In this document: in pieces, positions 1 through 6,027 of the stretch
Numbering within the stretch: the stretch's first letter is position 1
Layout: every line of letters starts with the position of its first letter
Assembly (NCBI GenBank): GCA_021837305.1
Contig: JAKBGV010000005.1
Location: 1 to 51,590 of the forward strand
Source of the DNA: Actinomycetes bacterium
GTDB lineage: Bacteria; Actinomycetota; Acidimicrobiia; Acidimicrobiales; RAAP-2
Direction: 5' to 3'
DNA: 51,590 bases
Translations under genes and position numbers: made by a program
The notes under the pieces: generated by a model
Databases searched by the model: none
What the model was told of the DNA's origin: nothing
The model's input: the letters and a program-made list of their open reading frames with translations, nothing else

Positions 1-34
1 CCCCAAATGATCAACTTCGAGGGTTGATGATGAG

Positions 35-79
35 ACGGTAGCCCTGCCGGGACCCTTCGGCCCCCGCCAGGGCTACCGT
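35..79. terminator. 12-bp perfect hairpin, probable terminator or structured leader
   Basis: The arms ACGGTAGCCCTG (35-46) and CAGGGCTACCGT (68-79) are perfectly complementary. A smaller inner stem, CGGG (48-51) with CCCG (63-66), can close within the 21-nt loop. The tail is only weakly T-rich (TATTACG). It could end a gene lying left of the window, or be part of the leader of the small exported gene at 281. No riboswitch class was recognised. Confidence 0.5.
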
Positions 80-280
80 TATTACGCAAAGGCCAGGCGT
101 GTGAGAACTTTCTTTACGTATTCAAGTGGGGGCGTTTATCGCACGTGAGAAGTACGGAAAGCGCAATACATTGCGACGTAGAGTGGCTACTTCCGGAACT
201 GACCGATTTGCCATTGACAGCGGCGGACCTGTATGGGATGATCAGGCCAGTCGGTCATTCACTTGTTGGAGGTGGCAACG

Positions 281-730
281 GTGGGAGGAAATCGTCGGTC
301 AACGAAAGTGAATGTTGGGTTCTTGCTTATAGGGTTTCTTGGGCTTATCGGATCATCGATTGCCTACGGAGCACAAGCGTATAGTAATTTTGACACTTTG
401 GGCACGGTCAATGGCTATTCCTACGAGAATCTCGCAGGTATCGATAACACGAATCTCTTTGCATGGTCGGAGATGGCAACGACGAATGGAGTGAATGTAC
501 CTGTAGGTTATATGGGCGCAGCCGGTCACCTCTGGACTGCCAGTGGGACTCTGTGCCAAGTGAGCGGTTGGCAATATAACGGACTAGTTGCGAACAATTT
601 TGTAGCAGAAACGACGTGGGGTTCCTTCTGCGGGTCCGGTTATTACTACAGCAGCGGATTCACGAGGGCCTACAACGGAAGTGGTTACAACACGTACGCG
701 ACGTATTCGAGCCCGCAGCTTTACTTCTAG
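281..730 (+). CDS. small exported protein of unknown function, Gly/Tyr/Asn/Ser-rich
   Basis: About 149 residues. I chose the GTG at 281 because GGAGG (268-272) lies 8 nt upstream; the reading frame stays open from a TTG at 263. The N-terminus has a basic stretch (NRRSTK), a hydrophobic segment (FLLIGFLGLIGSSIAYG) and a probable cleavage site after AQA, so export by Sec is likely. The mature part is rich in Gly, Tyr, Ser, Asn and Thr and has two cysteines (in TLCQVSG and SFCGSG) that could form one disulfide. The end, rich in Tyr and Ser, stops at LYF. Composition is much less GC-rich than the rest of the window, which suggests transfer. A second exported protein follows 17 nt downstream with its own ribosome binding site. 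I do not recognise the family; a bacteriocin-like or surface role is only a guess. Confidence 0.75.
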   Translation: MGGNRRSTKVNVGFLLIGFLGLIGSSIAYGAQAYSNFDTLGTVNGYSYENLAGIDNTNLFAWSEMATTNGVNVPVGYMGAAGHLWTASGTLCQVSGWQYNGLVANNFVAETTWGSFCGSGYYYSSGFTRAYNGSGYNTYATYSSPQLYF

Positions 731-747
731 GCAAAGGAGAGCGTTTC

Positions 748-1200
748 ATGTTTGCTAGAAATATTCGAAAAGGGGTGGTGCGAGGTGTCGTCTCACTTGC
801 TTTCTTGAGCGTTGGAGCCGGTGTTGGTGTTGGCATAACCAGCCTCGTCGGTGGTTCTGCGACCTTCAAGGCGGGGGCGACAACTGGCACCGTTTCATTT
901 CCCACGAATGCGAATGGACAGACCTATGGGTCTGCATCGAATGTGAGCCTCGATGGTGAGCCAAGTTTGATTCGTGCTTATGCTACTAACGGCAAGGTTG
1001 GTTACATCTTGCGGAGCCAACTGTGGGCGGCAGACGGAACTAACGTATCGACTCCGGCGCAGGCTATCTCATATATGGCAAGTCGCACGAATGCCATCGC
1101 CATACCGGTTTTCGAACAGGATGGTACGACGATAATTGGTGAATTCATAATTCCAGCTGTACCTTCAACCCCAAGTTCTCCGCCAGTTCCAGCCGGGTGA
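748..1200 (+). CDS. small exported or membrane-anchored protein of unknown function
   Basis: 150 residues. The ATG at 748 is preceded by AAAGGAGA (733-740), a strong ribosome binding site, so upstream in-frame codons back to 616 are unlikely to be used. Residues 1-11 are basic (MFARNIRKGVV) and are followed by a hydrophobic stretch, typical of a signal peptide or anchor. The mature part is Thr/Ser/Ala-rich and ends in a Pro/Ser tail (STPSSPPVPAG). It lies 17 nt behind the exported protein at 281 and shares its low GC, so the two probably form one transcript and may work together outside the cell. No domain was recognised. Confidence 0.7.
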   Translation: MFARNIRKGVVRGVVSLAFLSVGAGVGVGITSLVGGSATFKAGATTGTVSFPTNANGQTYGSASNVSLDGEPSLIRAYATNGKVGYILRSQLWAADGTNVSTPAQAISYMASRTNAIAIPVFEQDGTTIIGEFIIPAVPSTPSSPPVPAG

Positions 1201-1504
1201 CGAGAGTGATGATCGCCGCAATGCTGCTGTCGTTGCTTTGACTGCTTTAAGTGGCCAGGGATCTTCTCAGGTTGACGTCAGTGAATTTGGAGTATGACGC
1301 AAGAGTTGGCGCGGGTGCTTCATTGGCGAGAGCGTTGCGGCGCGGATGGACTATGGAGATGTGGACTAGATTGCCCTGGTGTCCGTCACCGTAATTGTTG
1401 ATGCATTGAGTTCCACGAGTTTCGAATTTGAGGGCCTTGTCCTCACGGTTGCCGAAAGTGCCGAGAAAGATGATCTGCTTTCATGAATCCAATTACTGGA
1501 CTCC
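1201..1504. other. intergenic stretch without a recognisable gene
   Basis: No open frame with a credible start and ribosome binding site, no RNA fold and no repeat other than the one starting at 1505. It separates the low-GC exported-protein pair from the toxin-antitoxin array. Stretches such as 1381-1490 may be decayed coding sequence, but I cannot assign them. Confidence 0.4.
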
Positions 1505-1552
1505 GGTTCTTATTGCGTGACTCAAGGTCCACTCCGTGACCCGTGTCCCGTT
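1505..1552 (+). repeat. 48-bp array repeat, copy A (right half divergent)
   Basis: Begins GGTTCTTATTG and continues to CTCAAGGTCCAC (1505-1532), one mismatch from copy C over 28 bp. The right half begins TCCG like copies B and D but lacks the GAACC end seen in the other four copies, so it is a decayed or terminal variant. A GTGGACC at 1556-1562 is complementary to its GGTCCAC. It marks the left limit of the toxin-antitoxin array. Confidence 0.8.
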
Positions 1553-1700
1553 TAGTGGACCACCAAAAGCGTGCGGATCTGTAACAGATATCAGGTCGGC
1601 TGCGTTCATGGGGTCATGTGCTTAAAGTGCGTCGTGGCTCTGTCCGAGTTCGACGAGTCGTTGCGTCAGATTCGTGGCCGAAGATATCGGCCCACCTAAC

Positions 1701-2066
1701 TCATTCGAGACGGAGTCGTTCGGCGATTACGCTGACGTCAAGTTGGGAGCTTGCGATGTCGCAGACAAGCTGGAATGCCTCGTCATCGGTGAGTTGAGGG
1801 GACCGGCCGTTCAGATCGCAGAACACGACTGTGCTGAGCCACGCGAGTCGCTTGTTGCCATCCACGAGGGCGTGGTTCTTGGTCATCGACTGCAGGAGTG
1901 CCGCAGCCTTAAGATTCAAGGTTGCGTAGGCGTCCTCACCAAAGGCGCTGGACCGGGGTCTGTTTACTGCTGAGTCCAACAATCCGACATCACGAACCGG
2001 ACCGATTCCCAGCGTTCGAATAATTGTGATGATGTCTTCGAGTTCGAGGTATTCAATCTCGATCAT
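1701..2066 (-). CDS. Doc/Fic-family toxin (death-on-curing type)
   Basis: 121 residues. The Fic core HALVDGNKRLAW matches HxFxxGNKRxxx of Doc proteins, including the catalytic His and the phosphate-binding GNK. Doc toxins transfer phosphate from ATP to elongation factor Tu and stop translation; that activity is inferred from the family. The length fits short Doc-type proteins. The start ATG (2064-2066) overlaps the stop of the antitoxin gene (ATGA), which rules out the longer frame starting at 2099 and indicates translational coupling. The antitoxin lies upstream, as in phd-doc, although here it is a ribbon-helix-helix protein. The module sits between array repeats A and B. All family residues needed for activity appear intact. 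Confidence 0.88.
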   Translation of the reverse strand: MIEIEYLELEDIITIIRTLGIGPVRDVGLLDSAVNRPRSSAFGEDAYATLNLKAAALLQSMTKNHALVDGNKRLAWLSTVVFCDLNGRSPQLTDDEAFQLVCDIASSQLDVSVIAERLRLE

Positions 2067-2269
2067 GCAGAGCCAAGTCGCTCCAGGACATCGTTCCAAC
2101 GTGTCGCCATTCGTTTCGTCGACTCATCGACCCGTGCCACATGGCCTGACCGCTCGAGTCGTTCGAGCACCGCACGACGGATGACCTCTTGACGCGAGAC
2201 GCCTTCAAATTCGGAGAGGGAGGTGAGTGCCTCCTCGAGAGTCGCGTCAGTTCTAAGCGTGAATGCCAT
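2063..2269 (-). CDS. ribbon-helix-helix (CopG-like) antitoxin of the Doc toxin
   Basis: 68 residues from ATG 2269. The N-terminal strand AFTLRTD, followed by helices around LEEALTSLSEFEG and SRQEVIRRAVLERLER, fits an RHH DNA-binding dimer; the C-terminal tail presumably neutralises the toxin. An in-frame ATG at 2287 exists, but it lies inside a perfect palindrome (2278-2294), and a -10 box (TATCAT) ends exactly 6 nt before the 2269 start, so 2269 is preferred and the mRNA is probably leaderless. It overlaps the toxin by 4 nt. Autoregulation through the palindrome is inferred. Confidence 0.85.
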   Translation of the reverse strand: MAFTLRTDATLEEALTSLSEFEGVSRQEVIRRAVLERLERSGHVARVDESTKRMATRWNDVLERLGSA

Positions 2270-2275
2270 TGGCGT

Positions 2276-2294
2276 ATGATACCACATTGGTATC
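2276..2294 (-). promoter_or_regulatory. leaderless promoter and palindromic operator of the RHH/Doc module
   Basis: On the minus strand the -10 hexamer TATCAT (2276-2281) ends 6 nt before the antitoxin ATG; CTGACT about 16 bp further upstream could be the -35. The -10 overlaps the perfect palindrome GATACCA-CAT-TGGTATC (2278-2294), a natural site for RHH autorepression. Confidence 0.7.
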
Positions 2295-2432
2295 GGTAGT
2301 CAGCGTTCAAGGGTCTCAATCGTGGAACCTACGAACTGGGGTCGATTTTTCTCGCCGCACACGTCGATGGAGTTGAATCCCGTGCCGCGATCACAGAACC
2401 TGATTTGGCGACATGGGCCACGATTGGTGCGC

Positions 2433-2480
2433 GGTTCTTATTGTCTCCCTCAAGGTCCACTCCGGAACAGAATAAGAACC
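2433..2480 (+). repeat. 48-bp array repeat, copy B (perfect outer arms)
   Basis: Starts GGTTCTTATTG and reaches CTCAAGGTCCAC at 2460 (three mismatches to copy C over 28 bp, all in the centre). The outer arms CGGTTCTTATT (2432-2442) and AATAAGAACCG (2471-2481) are a perfect 11-bp inverted repeat, the best of the set. Its right half belongs to the TCCG subtype shared with copy D. It separates the Doc and HicBA modules. Confidence 0.85.
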
Positions 2481-2504
2481 GGGCCTGATGGCACAGGCCG
2501 CTGG

Positions 2505-2510
2505 TACGAT
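2505..2510 (+). promoter_or_regulatory. -10 box of leaderless hicBA mRNA
   Basis: TACGAT ends 7 nt before the hicB GTG, and no Shine-Dalgarno sequence is visible, so transcription likely starts at or next to the start codon. The promoter lies just to the right of repeat B, so the module carries its own promoter. Confidence 0.55.
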
Positions 2511-2517
2511 TTGAATT

Positions 2518-2718
2518 GTGAAGTTCACTGTCGCCGTCACCCACGAAGCGCCTTGGTATGTCGCCCGGTGCCTTGACGTCGACGTAGTAAGTCAAGGTGA
2601 GACTGTTGATGAGGCTGTCGCGAATCTCGAAGAAGCGCTGGGCTTGTACTTCGAAGGGGAGGACCTCCCCGACTCGATAGAGCCACCGATCATCACCACT
2701 GTGTTGATTCCTGCGTGA
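2518..2718 (+). CDS. hicB: HicB-family antitoxin
   Basis: 66 residues starting at GTG 2518. The sequence (MKFTVAVTHEAPWYVARCLDVDVVSQGET... then TVDEAVANLEEALGLYFEG) is the partially degraded RNase H fold typical of HicB. It has no separate C-terminal DNA-binding domain, so it is a minimal antitoxin. HicB binds and blocks HicA. The hicB-first order with a 4-nt GTGA overlap ensures coupled synthesis. It appears complete. The interval between repeats B and C contains only this pair. Confidence 0.9.
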   Translation: MKFTVAVTHEAPWYVARCLDVDVVSQGETVDEAVANLEEALGLYFEGEDLPDSIEPPIITTVLIPA

Positions 2719-2936
2719 GCCCCGCGCTACCCGTTGTTTCTGGTCAAGAGACCGTCACTGCGCTCAAGAAGATTGGTTTTGCAGAGATCGGGAAGCGAGG
2801 TAGTCATGTAAAACTCCGCAATCAAGAGGGCAGAACTGTGATTGTCCCGATTCACCGGGAACTTGCCCGAGGGACGCTTTCGGCAATTCTTCGACAGTCT
2901 GACGTTACTGTGAGCGAATTCATCGACTTGCTGTAG
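2715..2936 (+). CDS. hicA: HicA-family mRNA interferase toxin
   Basis: 73 residues from GTG 2715, which overlaps the hicB stop. The double-stranded-RNA-binding-like fold is shown by the sequence ALKKIGFAEIGKRGSHVKLRN followed by VIVPIHRELARGTLSAILRQ. The His in GSHVK is the family's catalytic residue and is present, so an active translation-independent mRNA cleaving enzyme is expected. It is full length for the family. Repeat C begins 54 bp after the stop. Confidence 0.9.
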   Translation: MSPALPVVSGQETVTALKKIGFAEIGKRGSHVKLRNQEGRTVIVPIHRELARGTLSAILRQSDVTVSEFIDLL

Positions 2937-2990
2937 ACGGTATTTACTCTCCAAGGAAGCTCGACTTTCGTGCGAGCACAGAAACCGAGT

Positions 2991-3038
2991 GGTTCTTATT
3001 GTGTGACTCAAGGTCCACAAAATTGGAATGCGCGAACC
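2991..3038 (+). repeat. 48-bp array repeat, copy C
   Basis: GGTTCTTATTG through CTCAAGGTCCAC (2991-3018), then a right half of the second subtype (AAAATTGG...TGCGCGAACC). The centre folds into a stem, TTGTG-(T)-GAC paired with GTC-CACAA, with one bulged T and a TCAAG loop; outer GGTTC and GAACC pair. It separates hicBA from relE/abrB. Confidence 0.85.
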
Positions 3039-3049
3039 GTCGTTCGCGC
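3030..3049. terminator. 8-bp hairpin overlapping the right end of repeat C
   Basis: GCGCGAAC (3030-3037), loop CGTC, GTTCGCGC (3042-3049). It lies about 30 bp beyond the stop of the minus-strand RelE-like gene and could serve as its terminator, though no T tract follows. Copy E of the repeat lacks this extension, so it is not part of the repeat unit itself. Confidence 0.4.
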
Positions 3050-3081
3050 GGTTGATGATGAGGCTCTAGTCATTGGATCAA

Positions 3082-3408
3082 TCATGGTTCGCGAAAGATC
3101 CTGTGATCCCCAAGCCGTCGCCAGCGCACTGCAGGTACTGAAACACCCTCGGCGGTGATAATCGTTGTCCATTGCCAAGTGGCTCGTCCGTCGGGGCCGC
3201 TGAAATTCCAAGTCAATTCGAAGACCCCGGGCGCGTTGACGACCCCCTTCACACGTAGGCTGGCTGGCCATGATGATGGATCGCGAGCCTCAATAAAGCG
3301 ATCGCAGGCCGCATTGAAGACGCGGGCCGCAGTGCGGAACATCTCGCGCTCATCTTCGGATAACCGTTGGTAGTCGGATTTGAACGGTTCAGTCCGTTCG
3401 AACCTCAC
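3082..3408 (-). CDS. RelE/ParE-superfamily toxin
   Basis: 108 residues from GTG 3408, overlapping the antitoxin stop by 4 nt. The order fits RelE-like folds: an N-terminal helical pair (FKSDYQRLSEDEREMFRTAARVF), then strands LRVKGV, GVFELTWNF, GRATWQWTT, and the C-terminal VRWRRLGDHRIFREP, which resembles the W-RIG-H-IF end of this group. The family mostly cleaves mRNA on the ribosome; which target applies here cannot be told. The partner is an AbrB/MazE-fold protein rather than the usual RHH or Phd antitoxin. It lies between repeats C and D. Confidence 0.8.
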   Translation of the reverse strand: MRFERTEPFKSDYQRLSEDEREMFRTAARVFNAACDRFIEARDPSSWPASLRVKGVVNAPGVFELTWNFSGPDGRATWQWTTIITAEGVSVPAVRWRRLGDHRIFREP

Positions 3409-3692
3409 GAGTCGAGTTCGTCAAGGAACTCGTTAAGGCCGTCAGTAGCCGTGACACGCCCAGCGACAACGGCGTCGTCGGCCTCGCGTTCCATCTGTTG
3501 CCAACGTTCGGCCCAGAACCACGCCTGGTCGACCGGAACGGCAACGTGTGGGCGAAGGACGATCTCGCCCTCTCGCTCGATCACCTCAACCTGCGCTCCG
3601 GGCTGGTCCAAGCCGAAGTGACGCCGAATTGAGGTTGGAATGGCGATGAGGCCGCGGCTCTGTACCGTGACGAAAGTTGGCGTATTGGTCAT
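3405..3692 (-). CDS. AbrB/MazE-fold antitoxin
   Basis: 95 residues from ATG 3692. The first half (TPTFVTVQSRGLIAIPTSIRRHFGLDQPGAQVEVIEREGEIVLRP) is a swapped-hairpin AbrB domain, which binds DNA; the C-terminal part is acidic and helical and presumably wraps the toxin. A -10 box, TATACT, ends exactly 6 nt upstream of the ATG, so the mRNA is probably leaderless. It overlaps the RelE-like toxin by 4 nt. Confidence 0.85.
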   Translation of the reverse strand: MTNTPTFVTVQSRGLIAIPTSIRRHFGLDQPGAQVEVIEREGEIVLRPHVAVPVDQAWFWAERWQQMEREADDAVVAGRVTATDGLNEFLDELDS

Positions 3693-3698
3693 GGTCGA

Positions 3699-3714
3699 AG
3701 TATAGCTGCAATAC
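3699..3714 (-). promoter_or_regulatory. leaderless promoter with candidate AbrB operator
   Basis: Minus-strand -10 TATACT (3699-3704) with 6 nt to the ATG at 3692. GTAT (3700-3703) and ATAC (3711-3714) form a small inverted repeat over the -10 that could be the autoregulatory site. No clear -35. Confidence 0.55.
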
Positions 3715-3788
3715 GGCTCTACTGCATTACAGGGACTCGTACCGCTCTGATTTTACCGAGAAGACGGCCCCGGCAGTCATTGTGGGCG

Positions 3789-3836
3789 GGTTCTTATTGT
3801 ATGACTCAAGGTCCACTCCGAGGTCGAATGAGAACC
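3789..3836 (+). repeat. 48-bp array repeat, copy D
   Basis: GGTTCTTATTG through CTCAAGGTCCAC (3789-3816), one mismatch to copy C over 28 bp. The right half is of the TCCG subtype and ends AATGAGAACC (3827-3836), pairing with GGTTCTTATT through one G-T wobble. The remaining intergenic sequence, 3837-4058, shows no gene or other structure I can name. Confidence 0.85.
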
Positions 3837-4058
3837 GAACGGAACGTGAGGACGCGAGACGCCGCCACGATTCGATTGTGTTAGTGATGATTCGAGAAAT
3901 CACGTGAGGTTTGTCGTGTTTTGCGAAGGACCGCGAAGTCGATTCGATGGCGTAACCGGGTGCGTTTCGGCAGTTGACTCTGCATTCTGCGATGGCCACT
4001 CGAAATCAATGGACTGTCGAGTTGCAACGGCGCCCGTGTTTGGACTGCGATCCGAAGG

Positions 4059-4592
4059 TTAGAGTTCCATACCTTGGTTACCGCAATCCTTCTTGCGTGA
4101 GCGTTCGAGGACTTGGCGAAGTATCGGGAGCACGGCGCGATCCTTTTCGCGGCCGGCTGCTTCTTTGGAACGAATGACGTCGGCGAGTGCAGCAACGAAG
4201 ATTGTCGCGGTGTCGGTAATCTGCTCCTGGGTAGCTGATCTTCGCAGGTCGTCGTAGCCTCGTGTGCCATCTGGTAGTAGCGCGATGTCCAGGTAGCCGT
4301 GTGTGGTCACGAAAGTCCAGGTCGTCCCTTGCCCGAATGTTCGCTCATCGAGTGGTATCGCTAAAGGTTCTTCCATGTCCGGAATCCGAAGCTTGGCGTC
4401 AAGTTCTCTGAGCGCGGCTGCGAGCCGTATGAAGTTCTCGCGCGTACGTGCAGGCGTGACGTCGACGTGACGAGTGACGTAGGGAGATCCACGCAGTTTA
4501 GCGGCGAGTCCACCGATGACGACGTAAAGAACTTGGTGACGCTCGAGGACCTCAAGGATTTCGTCGGGGCGATAGGGGACCAAGTCAGCCAT
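4059..4592 (-). CDS. nucleotidyltransferase-fold toxin (AbiEii-like), metal-site Asp altered
   Basis: 177 residues from ATG 4592; a GTG at 4616 would add 8 residues. Residues near VVIGGLAAKLRGSPYVTRHVDVTP align with the GG...TRDVD core of minimal nucleotidyltransferases, and YLDIALLPDGT carries the third carboxylate. The C-terminal IRSKEAAGREKDRAVLPIL is the usual family ending. The first Asp of the expected DxD is His here (HVD), which may weaken metal binding. Families of this type act as toxins with an upstream regulator, usually by modifying tRNA; the target here is unknown. It overlaps the XRE gene by 8 nt and lies between repeats D and E. Confidence 0.75.
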   Translation of the reverse strand: MADLVPYRPDEILEVLERHQVLYVVIGGLAAKLRGSPYVTRHVDVTPARTRENFIRLAAALRELDAKLRIPDMEEPLAIPLDERTFGQGTTWTFVTTHGYLDIALLPDGTRGYDDLRRSATQEQITDTATIFVAALADVIRSKEAAGREKDRAVLPILRQVLERSRKKDCGNQGMEL

Positions 4593-4908
4593 GGTGCCTC
4601 GCCGTCCTTTGTTCACGCTGTTCGTGGAACCGAACCCGGGTCATGAGATCGGTGAATCGTTCGGCGGGTGTCATTCGAAGATGTTGGTCAATGATCGTCA
4701 CATTGGAGTCGTCAAATTTGGACATGAAGAACGTGAGATCGAAACCACATGCGCGTACGACCCCCCGGAGTGTCTCAAGACTTGGTGAGGCGTCGTTGCG
4801 TTCCCAGCGGGCAATCACGGATTGAGTCTTGCCAAGGCGCGCACCTAGTTCGGTTTGAGTCAGTCCGGCTCGTAATCGAGCTTCTTTGATTAAGTCTCCA
4901 CTTACCAT
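4585..4908 (-). CDS. XRE-family helix-turn-helix antitoxin/regulator
   Basis: 107 residues from ATG 4908. The HTH is clear: LIKEARLRAGLTQTELGARLGKTQSVIARWERNDASPSLETLRGVV. The C-terminal half (FDLTFFMSKFDD... MTPAERFTDLMTRVRFHEQ) probably contacts the toxin. A longer frame to 4965 is rejected because a perfect operator-like palindrome (4918-4937) and a -10 box (TATAGT, 6 nt before the ATG) lie inside it. Predicted role: repress the operon and neutralise the nucleotidyltransferase. Confidence 0.85.
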   Translation of the reverse strand: MVSGDLIKEARLRAGLTQTELGARLGKTQSVIARWERNDASPSLETLRGVVRACGFDLTFFMSKFDDSNVTIIDQHLRMTPAERFTDLMTRVRFHEQREQRTARHHG

Positions 4909-4914
4909 GAGACT

Positions 4915-4937
4915 ACTATAGTACAAATCTGTACTAT
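4915..4937 (-). promoter_or_regulatory. leaderless promoter and XRE operator
   Basis: Minus-strand -10 TATAGT (4915-4920) ends 6 nt before ATG 4908. It overlaps a perfect 8-bp inverted repeat, ATAGTACA-AATC-TGTACTAT (4918-4937), well suited to autorepression by a dimeric XRE protein. Confidence 0.75.
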
Positions 4938-5118
4938 TAAGTTGCTGCGGACGCGTGATTGTCATTTGACACCCTCGGTCGTCGTTCGGGCACGTTCGGC
5001 CTACAAATTCTCGCCCACCGAAACGAAGTTTCGATCAGTGCGGTCGTCGAGGGCGCTCCAAAGAACGTGAGCTACCGGTTCTGGAATGAAATGCCCCAAG
5101 TCGCAGCCGACTTTGGGC

Positions 5119-5166
5119 GTGACTTATTGTGTGACTCAAGGTCCACAAATTTGGTCTGCGCGAACC
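5119..5166 (+). repeat. 48-bp array repeat, copy E (left tip divergent)
   Basis: The left tip is GTGACTTATTG instead of GGTTCTTATTG; positions 5123-5146 are otherwise identical to copy C. The right half (AAATTTGG..TGCGCGAACC) is the same subtype as copy C. The inner stem TTGTG-(T)-GAC with GTC-CACAA is intact. It closes the array on the right; 4938-5118 before it holds nothing recognisable. Confidence 0.85.
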
Positions 5167-5241
5167 GCACGGAGGTAAAAGGGCGTTCGTCATAGTGGGT
5201 CGCACAATCGGGTTGACTTTCGGATGTTGAGTGATTCGCTG

Positions 5242-5676
5242 TCAGGAAGAAACCTGTCGCACGCACCACGCGTAGAGCGCGTCGTAAATAAACGAACCGC
5301 GTTCGAGGAGAACGTGGTCGTCCGATTCGACATCCAACCCACCCACGCCGATCGCCTCCAGGCCGCGGCCGACCGGGTCACTGTCAATTTCACTCGCTAC
5401 GTCCGCCGCGTGCACGATCTTCGCGAGGCGAATGAGCGCGGCGTCACTACCGAGGTCGTACTCGTCGACCAGGACCTCGAAGGAGCACTTGTTGCCCCGG
5501 TGCGTGTAGGTGGCGCCTGGCGCGTCGAAACTGACGGCGCCTTCTCGTTCGACTGTTGCGAGAACCTGATCGCGTGGTACGTAGAGGATTTCTGCCTCGG
5601 GGTCAATGAACCTCTTGATCAACCAGGGGCAGGCGATTCGGTCGGTCTTCGGGCGCTCTCGTGTAACCCACTTCAC
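5242..5676 (-). CDS. ChrB C-terminal-type protein (chromate-resistance family domain)
   Basis: 144 residues from GTG 5676, with a purine-rich GGGAGGGAG upstream. The opening KWVTRERPKTDRIACPWLIKRFIDPEAEILYVP is characteristic of the ChrB C-terminal domain, here as a stand-alone protein. In ChrB this domain is joined to a regulatory part and linked to chromate efflux; no ChrA transporter or ChrB N-terminal domain is visible in the window, so chromate resistance is not proven. Stand-alone forms are widespread and their role is unclear. It lies directly right of array repeat E but has no toxin-antitoxin features. Confidence 0.8.
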   Translation of the reverse strand: MKWVTRERPKTDRIACPWLIKRFIDPEAEILYVPRDQVLATVEREGAVSFDAPGATYTHRGNKCSFEVLVDEYDLGSDAALIRLAKIVHAADVASEIDSDPVGRGLEAIGVGGLDVESDDHVLLERGSFIYDALYAWCVRQVSS

Positions 5677-6027
5677 TATGACTCCCTCCCATTGTGGATT
5701 CTCGCATGGTGAGCACGGACCAACAACGGGTTCGCTCGCAGTCAGCGCGACATCAATGCTATTGCGGCCCCGCTGTAGTTCAATCAGACGAAGCGGCGCG
5801 CTGTCCAGCTTGAGGCCATCGGATTGATACTGCGAAGGTGGTGACTCCTGATCGCGGTGATCGCGTGAACTTCGTGAGCGACGCGCCGTTCGTCATGGTG
5901 GGAACTGATGGTGAATGGCCTGACGCTCGACTACTGCCCGGGTTTGAGGTCGGAGGGAATGTTTGGGCAGCGAATTGGGCAGAGAAAGGGTCACGTTCAA
6001 TGCAACGACGATTAGGGTGGTTGCTTG
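5677..6027. other. divergent intergenic region, no gene seen
   Basis: Separates the ChrB-like gene (leftward) from the marR gene (rightward). A short frame at 5838-6044 lacks a ribosome binding site and homologous-looking motifs and overlaps the marR start; I do not call it. The region presumably holds the MarR operator, but no clean palindrome was found. Confidence 0.4.

Noticed and set aside
35-130. Cyclic di-GMP riboswitch suggested by ACGCAAAG after the hairpin
   Set aside because: The order of hairpin and conserved strands does not match the GEMM-I consensus; only a short string coincides.
1505-5166. Classical integron attC sites or a CRISPR array
   Set aside because: The outer boxes are GGTTC/GAACC, the reverse of the RYYYAAC/GTTRRRY arrangement required for attC, and no integrase is visible. 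Repeat spacing of 558-1330 bp with genes between excludes CRISPR.
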